From: Acinetobacter halotolerans
Lineage (GTDB): Bacteria; Pseudomonadota; Gammaproteobacteria; Pseudomonadales; Moraxellaceae
NCBI RefSeq assembly: GCF_004208515.1
Contig: NZ_SGIM01000003.1
Span: 310,001 to 374,000 of the forward strand
DNA: 64,000 bases
Reading direction: 5' to 3'
The translations under genes and the position numbers were made by a program. Positions 8,294-17,451 of this stretch are shown piece after piece. The first letter of the stretch is position 1. Each line of letters begins with the position of its first letter. Under the pieces are notes generated by a model that saw only the letters and a program-made list of their open reading frames with translations, did not search any database and was not told where the DNA came from.

Positions 8294-9538
8294 TTAGTTT
8301 GGAAACTTTTGAGCAATTTCTTGGCTAATTAAGACCGCTGTAGCGGCAGATAATGTCCAGCCTAAATGACCATGCCCCGTATTGTAAAACACGCGTGATT
8401 GTTTCCCCTGTCTCACTGCTGGCAACATATTTGGCATCATCGGACGTAAACCTGCCCAAGGCACCACATGCTCAGTTGAAATATCAAAATTTTGATTGAC
8501 CCAATTAATTAACGGTTGGATACGATCAGCACGGATATCACGGTTATAACCATTGAACTCTGCTGTTCCAGCAACACGAAAACGATCAGCACCCAATCGC
8601 GAAGTCACAATTTTTGCACTTTCATCCAATAAGCTGACCCAAGGTGCATTGTTTACACTACGTTCGTCTTGCAGCTGCACTGTAATTGAATAACCTTTTA
8701 CAGGATAAACATTAATCGTATCTCCAAGCATATCGGCCAATTGATAGCTACCGACACCACCACACACCACAATCAAATCTGCTTCGATTTCAGTGATCTG
8801 TTCTGAGTCAGGTTGCGTATTTTCCGAACTGTTTTTACACTTAACGATCACTTTATCTTGCAAACATTGAACATCAACCACATCCAGACCAAAACGATAT
8901 TTCGCACCATACTCTTGTGTTTTTCTTGCTAAACCCACAGAATATTTATGAATATCTCCTGTTGCATCTCCAGAAGTGTAATATCCACCAAAATATGTAC
9001 CTGTTAAATTGGGTTCAATCGCCTTCATTTCTTCAGGTGTGATCGCATTACGTTCCAGTTTCCCTTCGACTAGCACATCATTCACTTTTTTTGCGATTTC
9101 AAAGTCTTCTTTGGTATGGTACATATGCAAAATACCACGTTTTTCCAAATCAAAAGAAATGTTCTCTTTCTCTGCAATTTCAAATAAACGCTGTCTCGCC
9201 AACAACGCTAAACGCACAGTCTCAATCGTATTCGCTTTATAATTTTTGATGTGGGTTAAAAACTCAATTAACCAACGATATTTGTGCGCACTAAAAGATG
9301 GGTTGAGCAATAATGGTGCATCTTTTTTCCCCATCCATTTCATACCTTTGAGCACGGTTGCTTTTTGATTCCATACTTCAGCATTACAGGCGGACAATTG
9401 TCCACCATTGGCAAACGATGTTTCCATTGCTGGAAATAAGTGACGATCTATCACCGTCACCTCATAACCTAACTTAATTAACTCATAAGCAGACGTTACA
9501 CCCGTAATCCCCGCACCAATTACAACAACATGTGGCAT
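8294..9538 (-). CDS. dadA: FAD-dependent D-amino acid dehydrogenase/glycine oxidase-like protein (DadA family)
   Basis: The 414-residue DAO-type flavoprotein begins with the FAD-binding Rossmann loop VVVIGAGITGVTSAYE and has a second glycine-rich segment (DLIVVCGGVGSYQLA). The C terminus, GLRPMMPNMLPAV followed by YNTGHGHLGWTLSAATA, is typical of DadA. DadA oxidises D-amino acids, mainly D-alanine, at the membrane and passes electrons to quinones. A tandem glycine riboswitch precedes the gene, so its physiological substrate may include glycine (inference). AGGAG precedes the ATG. The symbol reflects family, not proven specificity. Confidence 0.85.
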   Translation of the reverse strand: MPHVVVIGAGITGVTSAYELIKLGYEVTVIDRHLFPAMETSFANGGQLSACNAEVWNQKATVLKGMKWMGKKDAPLLLNPSFSAHKYRWLIEFLTHIKNYKANTIETVRLALLARQRLFEIAEKENISFDLEKRGILHMYHTKEDFEIAKKVNDVLVEGKLERNAITPEEMKAIEPNLTGTYFGGYYTSGDATGDIHKYSVGLARKTQEYGAKYRFGLDVVDVQCLQDKVIVKCKNSSENTQPDSEQITEIEADLIVVCGGVGSYQLADMLGDTINVYPVKGYSITVQLQDERSVNNAPWVSLLDESAKIVTSRLGADRFRVAGTAEFNGYNRDIRADRIQPLINWVNQNFDISTEHVVPWAGLRPMMPNMLPAVRQGKQSRVFYNTGHGHLGWTLSAATAVLISQEIAQKFPN

Positions 9539-9578
9539 AGCAAACTCCTAGAAATGCATAACATTTCTTAATGCGTAG

Positions 9579-9800
9579 CCCCATCTGTCATGGTACCTGA
9601 GAGTTTTGGCAGATGATTACCAATTAATCATTGAGCCTTCCCCTTCGGTGAGTGTTTCTCGTAGAAGAAATAAATTTAAGTATATGTTTCTACAAATTGA
9701 GCACTGCTCTCCAGATTGTATGTCTATTATTACAGTCCTTCTGCCTGAGAGTTTCCGGGGTCGTTGCTCCTTCGGCGAGTTCATTGAAGAACTTCTCTCC
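9579..9800 (-). promoter_or_regulatory. Tandem glycine riboswitch upstream of the DadA-like gene
   Basis: On the minus strand two glycine aptamers follow one another. The first runs from GGGAGAGAAG (9800 downward) through CGCCGAAGGAGCAA to AACTCTCAGGCAGAAGGAC. The second runs from TGGAGAGCAG through CACCGAAGGGG to AACTCTCAGGTACCATGACA and ends at about 9579. These are the conserved blocks of the gcvT RNA family. A small hairpin (AGAAATG/CATTTCT) sits between the second aptamer and the AGGAG ribosome site. It has no U-run, which suggests control of translation rather than termination. Confidence 0.92.
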
Positions 9801-9914
9801 CGCAATAATATTTATATCCCTACAAGCAATATATATGCCGCTTAAAAATTCAGACACTAAAATCTTGTAATTGTTTGTAGATGAAAATTTTATGTCAGTG
9901 AGTGTTATATATCA

Positions 9915-9943
9915 ATAAAAAAGCAGACCCTAAGTCTGCTTTC
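9915..9943 (-). terminator. Terminator after the 163-residue unknown gene
   Basis: On the minus strand AAGCAGACT and AGTCTGCTT-type arms (GTCTGCTT/AAGCAGAC) pair and are followed by TTTTTTATT, just past the stop codon at 9949. Confidence 0.85.
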
Positions 9944-9948
9944 TGTCA

Positions 9949-10440
9949 TTAAAATTTACCTTGCAAGATTTGCTCTGAAAATTGACCTTTCCATTGCTCG
10001 CGCAATGTAGGTAAATAGAACTTTTCCCCAATCGTTACCAGCTCTGCATCGATCAACGAATGAATTTCATGCATCAACACATAGTCCAACGCAAGCAATG
10101 ACAGTTGAGTTTGTTTTTGTGCAATCCGTTTACGTTGAGTTTGGGCCTTTTTTACCAGATCATTTGCAAAATCTTTATCTTTATATGTTGTAATTGCACT
10201 TAAGCGCAATTCAATGACACCCCAACCTTCCAATAACTTTTTAAAAATTTCAAAATCTTTTGAATTGGCTTCCCATGTTAAATTTTCTAAGTCGTTATCA
10301 TCAGGCAATACTGGCAATAATAAATCAACAGTGCTTGGAAATATTTTCTTTAAATTCAACAGAAATTTAACAGGGTTTTCATGAGACAGACCAGAATATT
10401 GAATATGAGTTTGAGTATCTGTTAAATAAATATTAAGCAT
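9949..10440 (-). CDS. Unknown protein, 163 residues
   Basis: I do not recognise this protein. It has no signal peptide or membrane segment and looks cytosolic. The N-terminal half is leucine-rich (VKFLLNLKKIFPSTVDLLLPVLPDD) and the middle is a lysine/glutamine-rich helix (LVKKAQTQRKRIAQKQTQL). It has its own terminator and lies between the riboswitch-controlled dadA and fumC, all on the minus strand. Codon use is like that of its neighbours, so it is probably a real gene of the genus. Confidence 0.7.
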   Translation of the reverse strand: MLNIYLTDTQTHIQYSGLSHENPVKFLLNLKKIFPSTVDLLLPVLPDDNDLENLTWEANSKDFEIFKKLLEGWGVIELRLSAITTYKDKDFANDLVKKAQTQRKRIAQKQTQLSLLALDYVLMHEIHSLIDAELVTIGEKFYLPTLREQWKGQFSEQILQGKF

Positions 10441-10506
10441 AGTAAAACAATGGTCTAGTCAATCAAACCAATATTGTACGCAGTTCACTTTGTAAAAACC
10501 ACTCAT

Positions 10507-10536
10507 AAAAAAGTCCTCCCATAAATGAGAGGACGT
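10507..10536 (-). terminator. Terminator after fumC
   Basis: On the minus strand GTCCTC and GAGGAC pair and are followed by TTTTTTATG, about 20 bases past the fumC stop. Confidence 0.85.
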
Positions 10537-10551
10537 ACAATTAAGATAAAA

Positions 10552-11949
10552 TCACGACTTACTGTTCGGCGATACCATATTTTCAGGCTTCACAACCTCA
10601 TCAAATTGCTCAGCGGTGACCAAACCTAATTCAACTGCTACCTGTTTTAAGGTTTTATCTTCTTTATAGGCTGTTTTGGCAACTTTGGCTGAGTTTTCAT
10701 AACCAATCACTGGATTCAATGCAGTGACTAGCATTAAAGAATTATGTAAGAAGTGGTCAATTTTCTCACGATTTGGTTCAATACCCACCGCACAGTGATC
10801 GTTAAAACTATTACATGCATCTCCAAGCAACTGAATCGACTGCAATAAGTTATAGGCAATCACGGGCATAAATACATTCAATTCAAAGTTCCCAGATGCA
10901 CCTGCCACATTGATAGTCGTATCGTTACCCAAGACTTGAGCAACCACCATGGTCATTGCTTCACTCTGTGTTGGGTTGACTTTACCCGGCATAATGCTTG
11001 AGCCAGGTTCATTCTCTGGAATACGAATCTCACCAAAGCCACAACGAGGACCACTCGCCAACCAACGAATATCATTGGCAATTTTATTTAAACTCACAGC
11101 CAATGTTTTTAATGCACCCGAAGCAAATACTGCTGCATCACGTCCAGCTAAAGCTTCAAATTTATTCGGCGCAGTGATAAATGGAAGTCCAGTAAGCACA
11201 GACAACTGTTCTGCTGCTTTGACTGCATAATCAGGGTGGGCATTTAAACCTGTACCGACAGCCGTCCCCCCCAAAGGTAATTCATATAAACCTGCGAGTG
11301 CTTGATTTAGACGCTTCACGCCATGCTCTAATTGTGAAACATAACCACTAAACTCTTGTCCTAAAGTCAGTGGTGTCGCATCTTGTAAATGTGTACGACC
11401 TATTTTAACGATATCACCAAACTCGTCTGATTTACGTTGTAAAGTGATTTTGAGTTTTTCGACAGCTGGAATAAGTAATTCATTGATTTGAAGACATGCT
11501 GCAACATGAATCGCAGTGGGAAAAGAATCATTGGTGGATTGAGCACGATTAACGTGATCATTTGGATGTACCGGTTTTTGCGCTCCGAGTGCTTGTCCCA
11601 ATTTCTGATTGGCTATATTGGCAATGACTTCATTACAATTCATATTGCTTTGAGTACCTGAGCCTGTTTGCCAAACCACCAAAGGAAACTGTGCATCCCA
11701 TTTTCCAGCAATCACTTCTTCAGCAGCGCCGACAATATATTCGCTTAGATCTTGAGGAAGTTGTTTCAGCTCAGCATTAGTAATTGCGGCTGCCTTTTTG
11801 ACCAAGCCCATTGCACGTATCATCGCACGAGGCAAGCGCTCTTGGCCAATTTTAAAGTTCTGTAAACTTCTTTGCGTTTGCGCACCCCATAAGGCTTCAT
11901 TAGGAACTTCAATTTCGCCCATGGTGTCGTGTTCAATTCGCATTTGCAT
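10552..11949 (-). CDS. fumC: Class II fumarate hydratase
   Basis: Interconverts fumarate and L-malate in the TCA cycle, as a cytosolic homotetramer without an iron-sulfur cluster. The 465 residues include [12 protein letters not shown] (about 97-108), RTHLQDATP with H187, and the superfamily signature [11 protein letters not shown] (316-326). The first ATG (11949) has AGAGG upstream at good spacing; a second ATG is two codons later. Class II fumarases are oxygen-stable. Confidence 0.97.
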   Translation of the reverse strand: MQMRIEHDTMGEIEVPNEALWGAQTQRSLQNFKIGQERLPRAMIRAMGLVKKAAAITNAELKQLPQDLSEYIVGAAEEVIAGKWDAQFPLVVWQTGSGTQSNMNCNEVIANIANQKLGQALGAQKPVHPNDHVNRAQSTNDSFPTAIHVAACLQINELLIPAVEKLKITLQRKSDEFGDIVKIGRTHLQDATPLTLGQEFSGYVSQLEHGVKRLNQALAGLYELPLGGTAVGTGLNAHPDYAVKAAEQLSVLTGLPFITAPNKFEALAGRDAAVFASGALKTLAVSLNKIANDIRWLASGPRCGFGEIRIPENEPGSSIMPGKVNPTQSEAMTMVVAQVLGNDTTINVAGASGNFELNVFMPVIAYNLLQSIQLLGDACNSFNDHCAVGIEPNREKIDHFLHNSLMLVTALNPVIGYENSAKVAKTAYKEDKTLKQVAVELGLVTAEQFDEVVKPENMVSPNSKS

Positions 11950-12097
11950 ATCATCAACCTCTGATCTATTTGATTAAAATTCTCACGGGCTGAAGCAAAT
12001 TGATGCTTTGGCTAGCTAAGTCGTAGATTATCTATATAAACGACAACCCGCCTCATTATCATCAAACAGTCCGTTGATGTAAATAAGAATCATTAAG

Positions 12098-13105
12098 CTA
12101 ACCACCCTTCAAGGTATTCAGATAAAATCGCCACTCATCTTCAAGCATTTGAGTTAAAGAACGTTTCGGCTCCCAATTCAATATGTTTTTCACCTTATCA
12201 ATATTTGCGCCTAATTGAGCCAGCTCTTGATTTTGATAAACTGCGGGTTGTACACGAATCTCAGCCTGAGTCACTTTAGCGATTTCATCTAATAAGCTTT
12301 GAATAGAAGTCAACTGCGAATGGGCAATGTTGAAAGACTCTAAACAATTGTTTTGCGTGTCCAACCAATTCATCGTTATTAATACCACTTCACATACATC
12401 CAACACATGTAAGAAACTACGTTCTACCGTTCTGTCTTCTGTTTCTGCTTGATTTTGCAACTCAATACAATCTCTTTGCATCGCTGCAACTTGCAAAGCG
12501 AGTGGAACAATATTTTTAGGCAGTTGGGTGACATACTCTCCCAACACACCATGCTCGAAAGCCCCTACGATGTTGGATAGACGAAAATTCACAATTTTCC
12601 ATTCGTGATCAACTTTATAAGTATCAGCAATGATATCTTCAACGATTTGTTGGGTTCGAATATAAGGATTTGCAGAACGATAATTAAATTCTGTTTCTTC
12701 AGATAGCTTAGGATCAGACTTTCCATAAACAGCTAAACTAGATAAATTCAACAACTGCCTAACACCCATCCGCTGCATAGCACGCAATAAACTCATGATA
12801 CAACTGACGTTATCGTTATAGTACTCAAGCGGTTTCAAAGCAGATTCTTCGAGAGATTTAAAACTTGCAGTGTGAATAACCGTATCGATTGAATACTGCT
12901 CAAATACTTTATTTAGCGCTGGGGTATTACGTACATCCAACTTTACAAATGGAACATACATTCCTGATATATATTCCAAACGCTCTAAGGTCTGTAAGGT
13001 AGAATTAGCTAAATTATCAACAATAACTATTTCTTTCCCCTGAGCCAATAAACTCAAAGCAATGTGTGAACCGATAAAGCCTAAACCACCTGTGACCAAA
13101 ATCAT
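12098..13105 (-). CDS. GalE-like NAD-dependent epimerase/dehydratase lacking the catalytic lysine
   Basis: An extended short-chain dehydrogenase of 335 residues. The NAD-binding loop is TGGLGFIGSH (5-14), followed by HTASFKSLEES and LSSLAVYG (121-128), as in UDP-glucose 4-epimerases. The YxxxK pair is broken: residues 148-152 read YIRTQ, so the lysine is glutamine (codon CAA). An insertion-like stretch (QNQAETEDRTVERSF) precedes a normal FLHVLDV segment. It may be a diverged sugar-nucleotide enzyme or a non-catalytic binder. It is divergent from tusD with about 70 bases between. Confidence 0.75.
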   Translation of the reverse strand: MILVTGGLGFIGSHIALSLLAQGKEIVIVDNLANSTLQTLERLEYISGMYVPFVKLDVRNTPALNKVFEQYSIDTVIHTASFKSLEESALKPLEYYNDNVSCIMSLLRAMQRMGVRQLLNLSSLAVYGKSDPKLSEETEFNYRSANPYIRTQQIVEDIIADTYKVDHEWKIVNFRLSNIVGAFEHGVLGEYVTQLPKNIVPLALQVAAMQRDCIELQNQAETEDRTVERSFLHVLDVCEVVLITMNWLDTQNNCLESFNIAHSQLTSIQSLLDEIAKVTQAEIRVQPAVYQNQELAQLGANIDKVKNILNWEPKRSLTQMLEDEWRFYLNTLKGG

Positions 13106-13172
13106 TGTATAATTACCTTCTTTTTAATTATGCCCACCTTCATTTCGCCTATATGACCATAGTGAATATTCA

Positions 13173-13541
13173 ATGAGTACACTACTGCTAATTACTTCTG
13201 CACCTACTTCAGTTATGGCTTGGCATGCGTATGGTTTAGCCGAAGCATTACAAAATAAGCATGAAGAATTGCGTGTCTTTTTCTACCAAGACGGAGTTCA
13301 AGTTGCGAACGACTTACAGTGGGTTCCTGATGATCAACGCAATCTAAAACTAGAATGGCAAAAACTCGGCATTCGACTCCCTGTCTGTGTCAGTGCTGCC
13401 CTTGCTCGGGGTATCACTGATGCGAGCAATGCACAACGCCATTCACTTCAACATCACAATCTAGCACAGGGTTTCGAGCTAGTTGGACTAGGTGAACTTG
13501 CGGATGCAGTGCAAAATTGTTCACGTCTAATTCAATTTTAA
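13173..13541 (+). CDS. tusD: tRNA 2-thiouridine sulfurtransferase relay subunit TusD
   Basis: TusD forms the TusBCD hexamer that carries persulfide sulfur from TusA to TusE for 2-thiouridine at the wobble base of tRNA. The 122-residue DsrE-fold protein keeps the acceptor cysteine in LPVCVSAALARG (C72), and GFELVGLGELADAVQNCSR is the usual end. It is the first gene of tusD-tusC-tusB-tusE. tusA and mnmA are not in the window. Confidence 0.93.
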   Translation: MSTLLLITSAPTSVMAWHAYGLAEALQNKHEELRVFFYQDGVQVANDLQWVPDDQRNLKLEWQKLGIRLPVCVSAALARGITDASNAQRHSLQHHNLAQGFELVGLGELADAVQNCSRLIQF

Positions 13542-13584
13542 TTTAAGTTCTTTATTAGAGTGTTGCTTTTAAAAGGTATATTGT

Positions 13585-13935
13585 GTGAAATCTGTACTCG
13601 TCATCCTAACGCAGCCCAATTTAACTAGTTTGCAGGTCAACGAAAGCTTGTCTGCAACTATGGTTTTAGCAACCTTTGGTATTTCTGTCAAAGTTTTATT
13701 AAAGGATGCAGCTCTAAGCTTATTGAACAATCAGTTAGCATTTGACCAACTCAAGCATGCCTTTAAAGTTGCATCAAATATGGTTGAAAGTTTTGAGTTT
13801 TATGATTTAACGCCTATTTTAATCGAAACAAAAAATCAACAACTCAGTCTGATTCAAAATACTGAACAAGACATCGAATTTATTGAATTCAATCCAGAGT
13901 TTATTCAATCATTCGATCATGTGTTGTATTGGTAA
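13585..13935 (+). CDS. tusC: Sulfur relay subunit TusC
   Basis: The middle, DsrF-like subunit of TusBCD; 116 residues. VLVILTQPNLTSLQVNESLSA and LATFGISVKVLLKDAAL show the DsrE-like fold. The catalytic cysteine of DsrE/TusD is absent, as usual for TusC. The start is GTG at 13585, since no ATG gives a full domain. It follows tusD after 43 bases and precedes tusB by 11 bases. Confidence 0.88.
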   Translation: MKSVLVILTQPNLTSLQVNESLSATMVLATFGISVKVLLKDAALSLLNNQLAFDQLKHAFKVASNMVESFEFYDLTPILIETKNQQLSLIQNTEQDIEFIEFNPEFIQSFDHVLYW

Positions 13936-13946
13936 GAGAGTCTATT

Positions 13947-14231
13947 ATGAAAACCAACACTTTATTTTTGATCCAGTCACCCTATTCACAACTTGATAAG
14001 ATGTGGGCTGATGTATGTCAAATGGCTCAAGCTGATGACTCGATTGTGATTATGGGTGATGCGGCGTTGTATATCCCCCAAACTATTTTAGATCGTTTTT
14101 CTCATCTTTATTGTTTAAGCAGCGAGCAAAGTTTATTAAATGTTGAAATTAAAGAGCATGTAAAAATCATAGAATATACGCAATTCGCTGATTTAGTTTT
14201 ACAATTTGATCGCTGCGTCACTTTGAAATAA
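13947..14231 (+). CDS. tusB: Sulfur relay subunit TusB
   Basis: The small DsrH-like subunit of TusBCD; 94 residues from the ATG at 13947. An in-frame TTG upstream overlaps tusC and is less likely. TLFLIQSPYSQ and DSIVIMGDAALYI are the expected strands. It is diverged from enteric TusB and is identified partly from its place between tusC and tusE. Confidence 0.82.
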   Translation: MKTNTLFLIQSPYSQLDKMWADVCQMAQADDSIVIMGDAALYIPQTILDRFSHLYCLSSEQSLLNVEIKEHVKIIEYTQFADLVLQFDRCVTLK

Positions 14232-14260
14232 CCCATTTCCAATTTTACTTAGGCTATTTT

Positions 14261-14572
14261 ATGCAATTAGAGTTAGATCAAGATGGTCATTTGGTTGATT
14301 ATACGATTTGGAATCAAGAGGTTGCTCAAGAGTTAGCTAAATCTTTGGATTTAGAGTTAACTGGTTGGCATTTTGAAGTGCTTCACGCGGTACGTCAGTT
14401 CTATCAACAATTCGGGCACTCACCAGCAACACGTCCATTGATTAAATTTTTAATGAAAACGGTCAACCCTGAAATCAATAACGCAGAACTACAACAGCGT
14501 TTCAATACAGGTTTAGTCGCTCGACATCTGAGTCGTTTAGCGGGCGTACCTAAACCTGCGAATTGTTTGTAA
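14261..14572 (+). CDS. tusE: TusE/DsrC-family sulfur acceptor
   Basis: TusE takes the persulfide from TusD and hands it to MnmA during tRNA thiolation. The 103-residue protein has TGWHFEVLHAVRQFY, the arginine-containing PATRPLIKFL segment, and the swinging C-terminal arm ending KPANCL with the conserved penultimate cysteine (C102). It is last in the tus operon, 11 bases from the stop codon of the convergent transporter gene. Confidence 0.93.
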   Translation: MQLELDQDGHLVDYTIWNQEVAQELAKSLDLELTGWHFEVLHAVRQFYQQFGHSPATRPLIKFLMKTVNPEINNAELQQRFNTGLVARHLSRLAGVPKPANCL

Positions 14573-14582
14573 TCCTTTTGGA

Positions 14583-15446
14583 TCAAGCAAATTTCTTGGC
14601 ACAAGTCACACAAGCGATTACAGCTATGGTCACTACTAACATGGTCATACTAACGTGTTCATGTAGGATGACTGCTGCAATAGCCAACCCAAATATTGGT
14701 TGTAATAACTGTAACTGCCCGACCGCCGCGATACCACCGAGTGCCAGCCCTTTATACCAAAAGAAGAAACCGATAAGCATACTGAAAATAGATACATAAG
14801 CTAAGCCCAATGCTGCAGACCATGAAATTTGTTCAAAGCTGACAGGCATATAAAAATAAGAAATAACAAGCATGACTGGCAACATCAAAATAAGTGCCCA
14901 GCAAATCACTTGCCAACCACCTAAATGCTTAGATAGCTTTCCACCTTCAGCATACCCAAATCCGCAAAGTATGATGGCCAGCAGCATAAAAATGTCACCA
15001 TAATTGAATAGCCAACTTTGTGTTTGAATCAACATATAAGCGAATACAAGTGCAGCTCCTAAGATCGCAAATAACCAAAATGCGAAATTAGGTCGCTCTC
15101 CTCCTCGCAACACGCCAAAAACAGCTGTAGCTAAAGGCAATAACCCTACAAAAACGATGCTGTGGGCAGCACTAACATATTGCAACGCTAAAGCAGTAAA
15201 CAGTGGAAAGCCAATCACAACACCAATGGCCACATAAAATAAAGGCATCCAGTCTTTTCTATTGGGTAGTTTTTGACGAGATAAGAGAATTAAAATTAAA
15301 CCTAAAACACCTGCAATTGCAGCCCTTGCAGCAGTTAAAAATGTTGGACTAAAATCCATGACAGCAACACGCGTTGCAGGTAAAGAGCCTGCAAAAATCA
15401 CCACACCTATAAGCCCATTCACCCAACCATTGCTTAAAAATCTCAT
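14583..15446 (-). CDS. EamA/DMT-family transporter
   Basis: An inner-membrane protein of 287 residues with about ten hydrophobic segments in two repeats, each of the EamA type (GVVIFAGSLPATRVAV at the start; AALGLAYVSIFSMLIGFFFWYKGLA and AVGQLQLLQPIFGLAIAAVIL in the second half). Such carriers usually export amino acids or other small metabolites. It is divergent from a MocR regulator with a shared palindromic operator, so that regulator probably controls it. Substrate unknown. Confidence 0.85.
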   Translation of the reverse strand: MRFLSNGWVNGLIGVVIFAGSLPATRVAVMDFSPTFLTAARAAIAGVLGLILILLSRQKLPNRKDWMPLFYVAIGVVIGFPLFTALALQYVSAAHSIVFVGLLPLATAVFGVLRGGERPNFAFWLFAILGAALVFAYMLIQTQSWLFNYGDIFMLLAIILCGFGYAEGGKLSKHLGGWQVICWALILMLPVMLVISYFYMPVSFEQISWSAALGLAYVSIFSMLIGFFFWYKGLALGGIAAVGQLQLLQPIFGLAIAAVILHEHVSMTMLVVTIAVIACVTCAKKFA

Positions 15447-15510
15447 TTCTTATCTCCACATCTATATGGAGAATTTAAACTGTGTTATGGTTTCTGCACC
15501 ACATACAATA

Positions 15511-15556
15511 CAGTACAGTTTTAAATAACTGTACTGCATGACAAACCAGTACAGTG
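15511..15556. promoter_or_regulatory. Palindromic operator between the DMT transporter and the MocR gene
   Basis: CAGTACAGTT (15511-15520) and AACTGTACTG (15527-15536) are perfect inverted arms with a six-base spacer. A third copy, CAGTACAGTG, stands at 15547-15556 as a direct repeat 36 bases from the first, just before the MocR start codon. Paired and direct repeats in a divergent promoter are what MocR-type regulators bind (established for the family). The assignment here is inference. Confidence 0.7.
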
Positions 15557-15569
15557 AAAGAGTGAATGG

Positions 15570-16967
15570 ATGAAAACAACAAAAATTGATTCGGTTATAC
15601 AGCATGTCCGTGAGCAAATAAAAAATCGCTCATTGATGCCTGGCTCCAGACTACCGTCAGTACGATCATTAGCAGCTCGACTTAATTTATCGATCTCCAC
15701 AATTGTCGAAGCTTATGAACGTCTTTCTGCGCAAGGTTTGATTGAAGCTAAAACAGGTTCAGGGTATTTTGTTGCAGGTCCTCTCGCGCCATTATCTATT
15801 TCGGAAATTCACCCTAAGATAGATCGAAACATTGACCCATTATGGATTTCAAGACAAGCACTAGAAGCAACACAAAATGTTTTGAAACCTGGATGCGGCT
15901 GGTTACCCGATGATTGGATGCCGCATGAAAATATTCGTAAAGCGGTCCGAAAAATTTCAAAAGCCAATGCAAAAATCCTGACCGATTATTCTACCCCGCT
16001 TGGTCTAACCGCATTACGTGAGCTACTGTCACGTAAAATTTTAAGTAAAGGAATCGAAGCAACTCCAAATCAAATTTTACTCACTGACTCTGGCACGCAA
16101 GCAATTGATTTAATTTGTCGTTATTTTTTAAAACCGAATGATGTGGTTCTGGTCGATGATCCCTGTTATTTTAATTTTCATGCTTTACTAAAAGTTCATC
16201 AAATCCAAATTGTTGGCGTACCTTATACACAAACGGGCCCTGATCTAGCCGCGTTCGCTCAAGCAATCAAAAACCATAACCCTCGTTTATACATTACCAA
16301 TTCGGCGATTCACAATCCTACGGGTGCAGTTTTAACCGCTTCAACGGCTTATCAAATTTTAAAGCTTGTTGAGCAATCCAATTTGATTGTAGTCGAGGAT
16401 GATATTTTTTCGGATCTGGAACTTCACACAGCGCCACGACTTGCCGCACTGGATGGATTATCACGTGTGATTCATATTGGGAGTTTTTCTAAAACATTGT
16501 CGGGCTCTGTTCGAACAGGATATCTCGCCACTAAATCTGAATGGATTGAAGATTTAACCGATATAAAAATCGCAACTTGTTTTGGTGGCAATCAGTTATC
16601 AGCTGAAATCTTATATGCTGCATTAACGGATGGAAATTATCGAAAGTATTTAGAGGAACTAAAAATCCGTTTATCAAAAGCAATGGATTCGACCATTAAT
16701 CAATTAGCAAAAATAGGCATCACACCGTGGGTTAAACCACAGGCAGGAATATTTCTATGGTGCAAATTAGCAGATCATTTAGATAGTACTCGTATTGCAA
16801 AAACCTGCCTTGAACATGGTGTGATTTTGGCGCCTGGAAATGCATTCAGCCAAAGCCAAAATTATCAAAATTTCATTCGTTTTAATGTGGCACAATCTTT
16901 AAATCCAAAAGTTTTTGAAGTTCTATCCCAAGCTATTCAACTTGAAATAGAACAACAAAAATCATGA
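15570..16967 (+). CDS. MocR-type regulator: GntR DNA-binding domain fused to PLP aminotransferase domain
   Basis: The 465-residue product has a GntR winged helix (about 5-70: MPGSRLPSVRSLAARLNLS, EAYERLSAQGLIEA) joined to a fold-type I aminotransferase domain. The domain includes NSAIHNPTGA, the PLP pocket VVEDDIFSD, and the Schiff-base lysine in SFSKTLSGSVRTGY (K308). MocR proteins sense an amine or a vitamin B6 form and usually regulate the divergent gene, here an EamA transporter. Its stop lies one base from the stop of the convergent HxlR gene. Confidence 0.9.
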   Translation: MKTTKIDSVIQHVREQIKNRSLMPGSRLPSVRSLAARLNLSISTIVEAYERLSAQGLIEAKTGSGYFVAGPLAPLSISEIHPKIDRNIDPLWISRQALEATQNVLKPGCGWLPDDWMPHENIRKAVRKISKANAKILTDYSTPLGLTALRELLSRKILSKGIEATPNQILLTDSGTQAIDLICRYFLKPNDVVLVDDPCYFNFHALLKVHQIQIVGVPYTQTGPDLAAFAQAIKNHNPRLYITNSAIHNPTGAVLTASTAYQILKLVEQSNLIVVEDDIFSDLELHTAPRLAALDGLSRVIHIGSFSKTLSGSVRTGYLATKSEWIEDLTDIKIATCFGGNQLSAEILYAALTDGNYRKYLEELKIRLSKAMDSTINQLAKIGITPWVKPQAGIFLWCKLADHLDSTRIAKTCLEHGVILAPGNAFSQSQNYQNFIRFNVAQSLNPKVFEVLSQAIQLEIEQQKS

Positions 16968-16968
16968 A

Positions 16969-17451
16969 TCATGCACTTTTTTGCTTTTGATCCATAAATG
17001 CAAAATAACCTGGCCCAGCTGTCGCCCGTACATCTTTGACTTGAATAGGTTCGTCACATTCTGAGCAGACGATTTTAGGTATCATCTTCTTTCCACAGCG
17101 CTTGTGAGTAAACTCAATCGGCTTTCCAAGCCCCATATCCATCCATTTATCTGCCCACTGTATCATCGACAACATAATCGGATAGAGGTCTAAGCCTTTT
17201 TCAGTAAGTTGATATTCAAAACGTTCTTGACGTTCAACATACGGGACTTTGGCTAAGATACCATGTTCAACTAAGCGCTTTAATCGCTCAGAAAGTACGT
17301 GTCTGGTTAAACCTAAGCTGCGTTGAAAATCATCAAACCGACGTACTCCCATAAACGCATTTCGCAAGATCAGCATCGTCCAACGATCACCAAGTACAGA
17401 AAGTGTTCTCGCCACTGAACATGGCTGATCTCCTATCTCGTCCCATTTCAT
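16969..17451 (-). CDS. HxlR-family transcriptional regulator
   Basis: A winged-helix regulator of 160 residues. PCSVARTLSVLGDRWTMLILRNAF and RRFDDFQRSLGLTRHVLSERLKRLVEHGIL are the HxlR core, with the N-terminal cysteine often used for redox or aldehyde sensing. The C-terminal tail carries CGKKMIPKIVCSECDEP, three cysteines in a zinc-ribbon-like spacing. I use the ATG at 17451 (GGTGA upstream) rather than the TTG at 17463. Target unknown. Confidence 0.85.
   Translation of the reverse strand: MKWDEIGDQPCSVARTLSVLGDRWTMLILRNAFMGVRRFDDFQRSLGLTRHVLSERLKRLVEHGILAKVPYVERQERFEYQLTEKGLDLYPIMLSMIQWADKWMDMGLGKPIEFTHKRCGKKMIPKIVCSECDEPIQVKDVRATAGPGYFAFMDQKQKSA

Noticed and set aside
9606..9870. Short open frames on both strands around 9606-9870
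   Set aside because: They lie inside the tandem glycine riboswitch and its leader, whose conserved blocks explain the sequence; none has a ribosome site or a recognisable protein.
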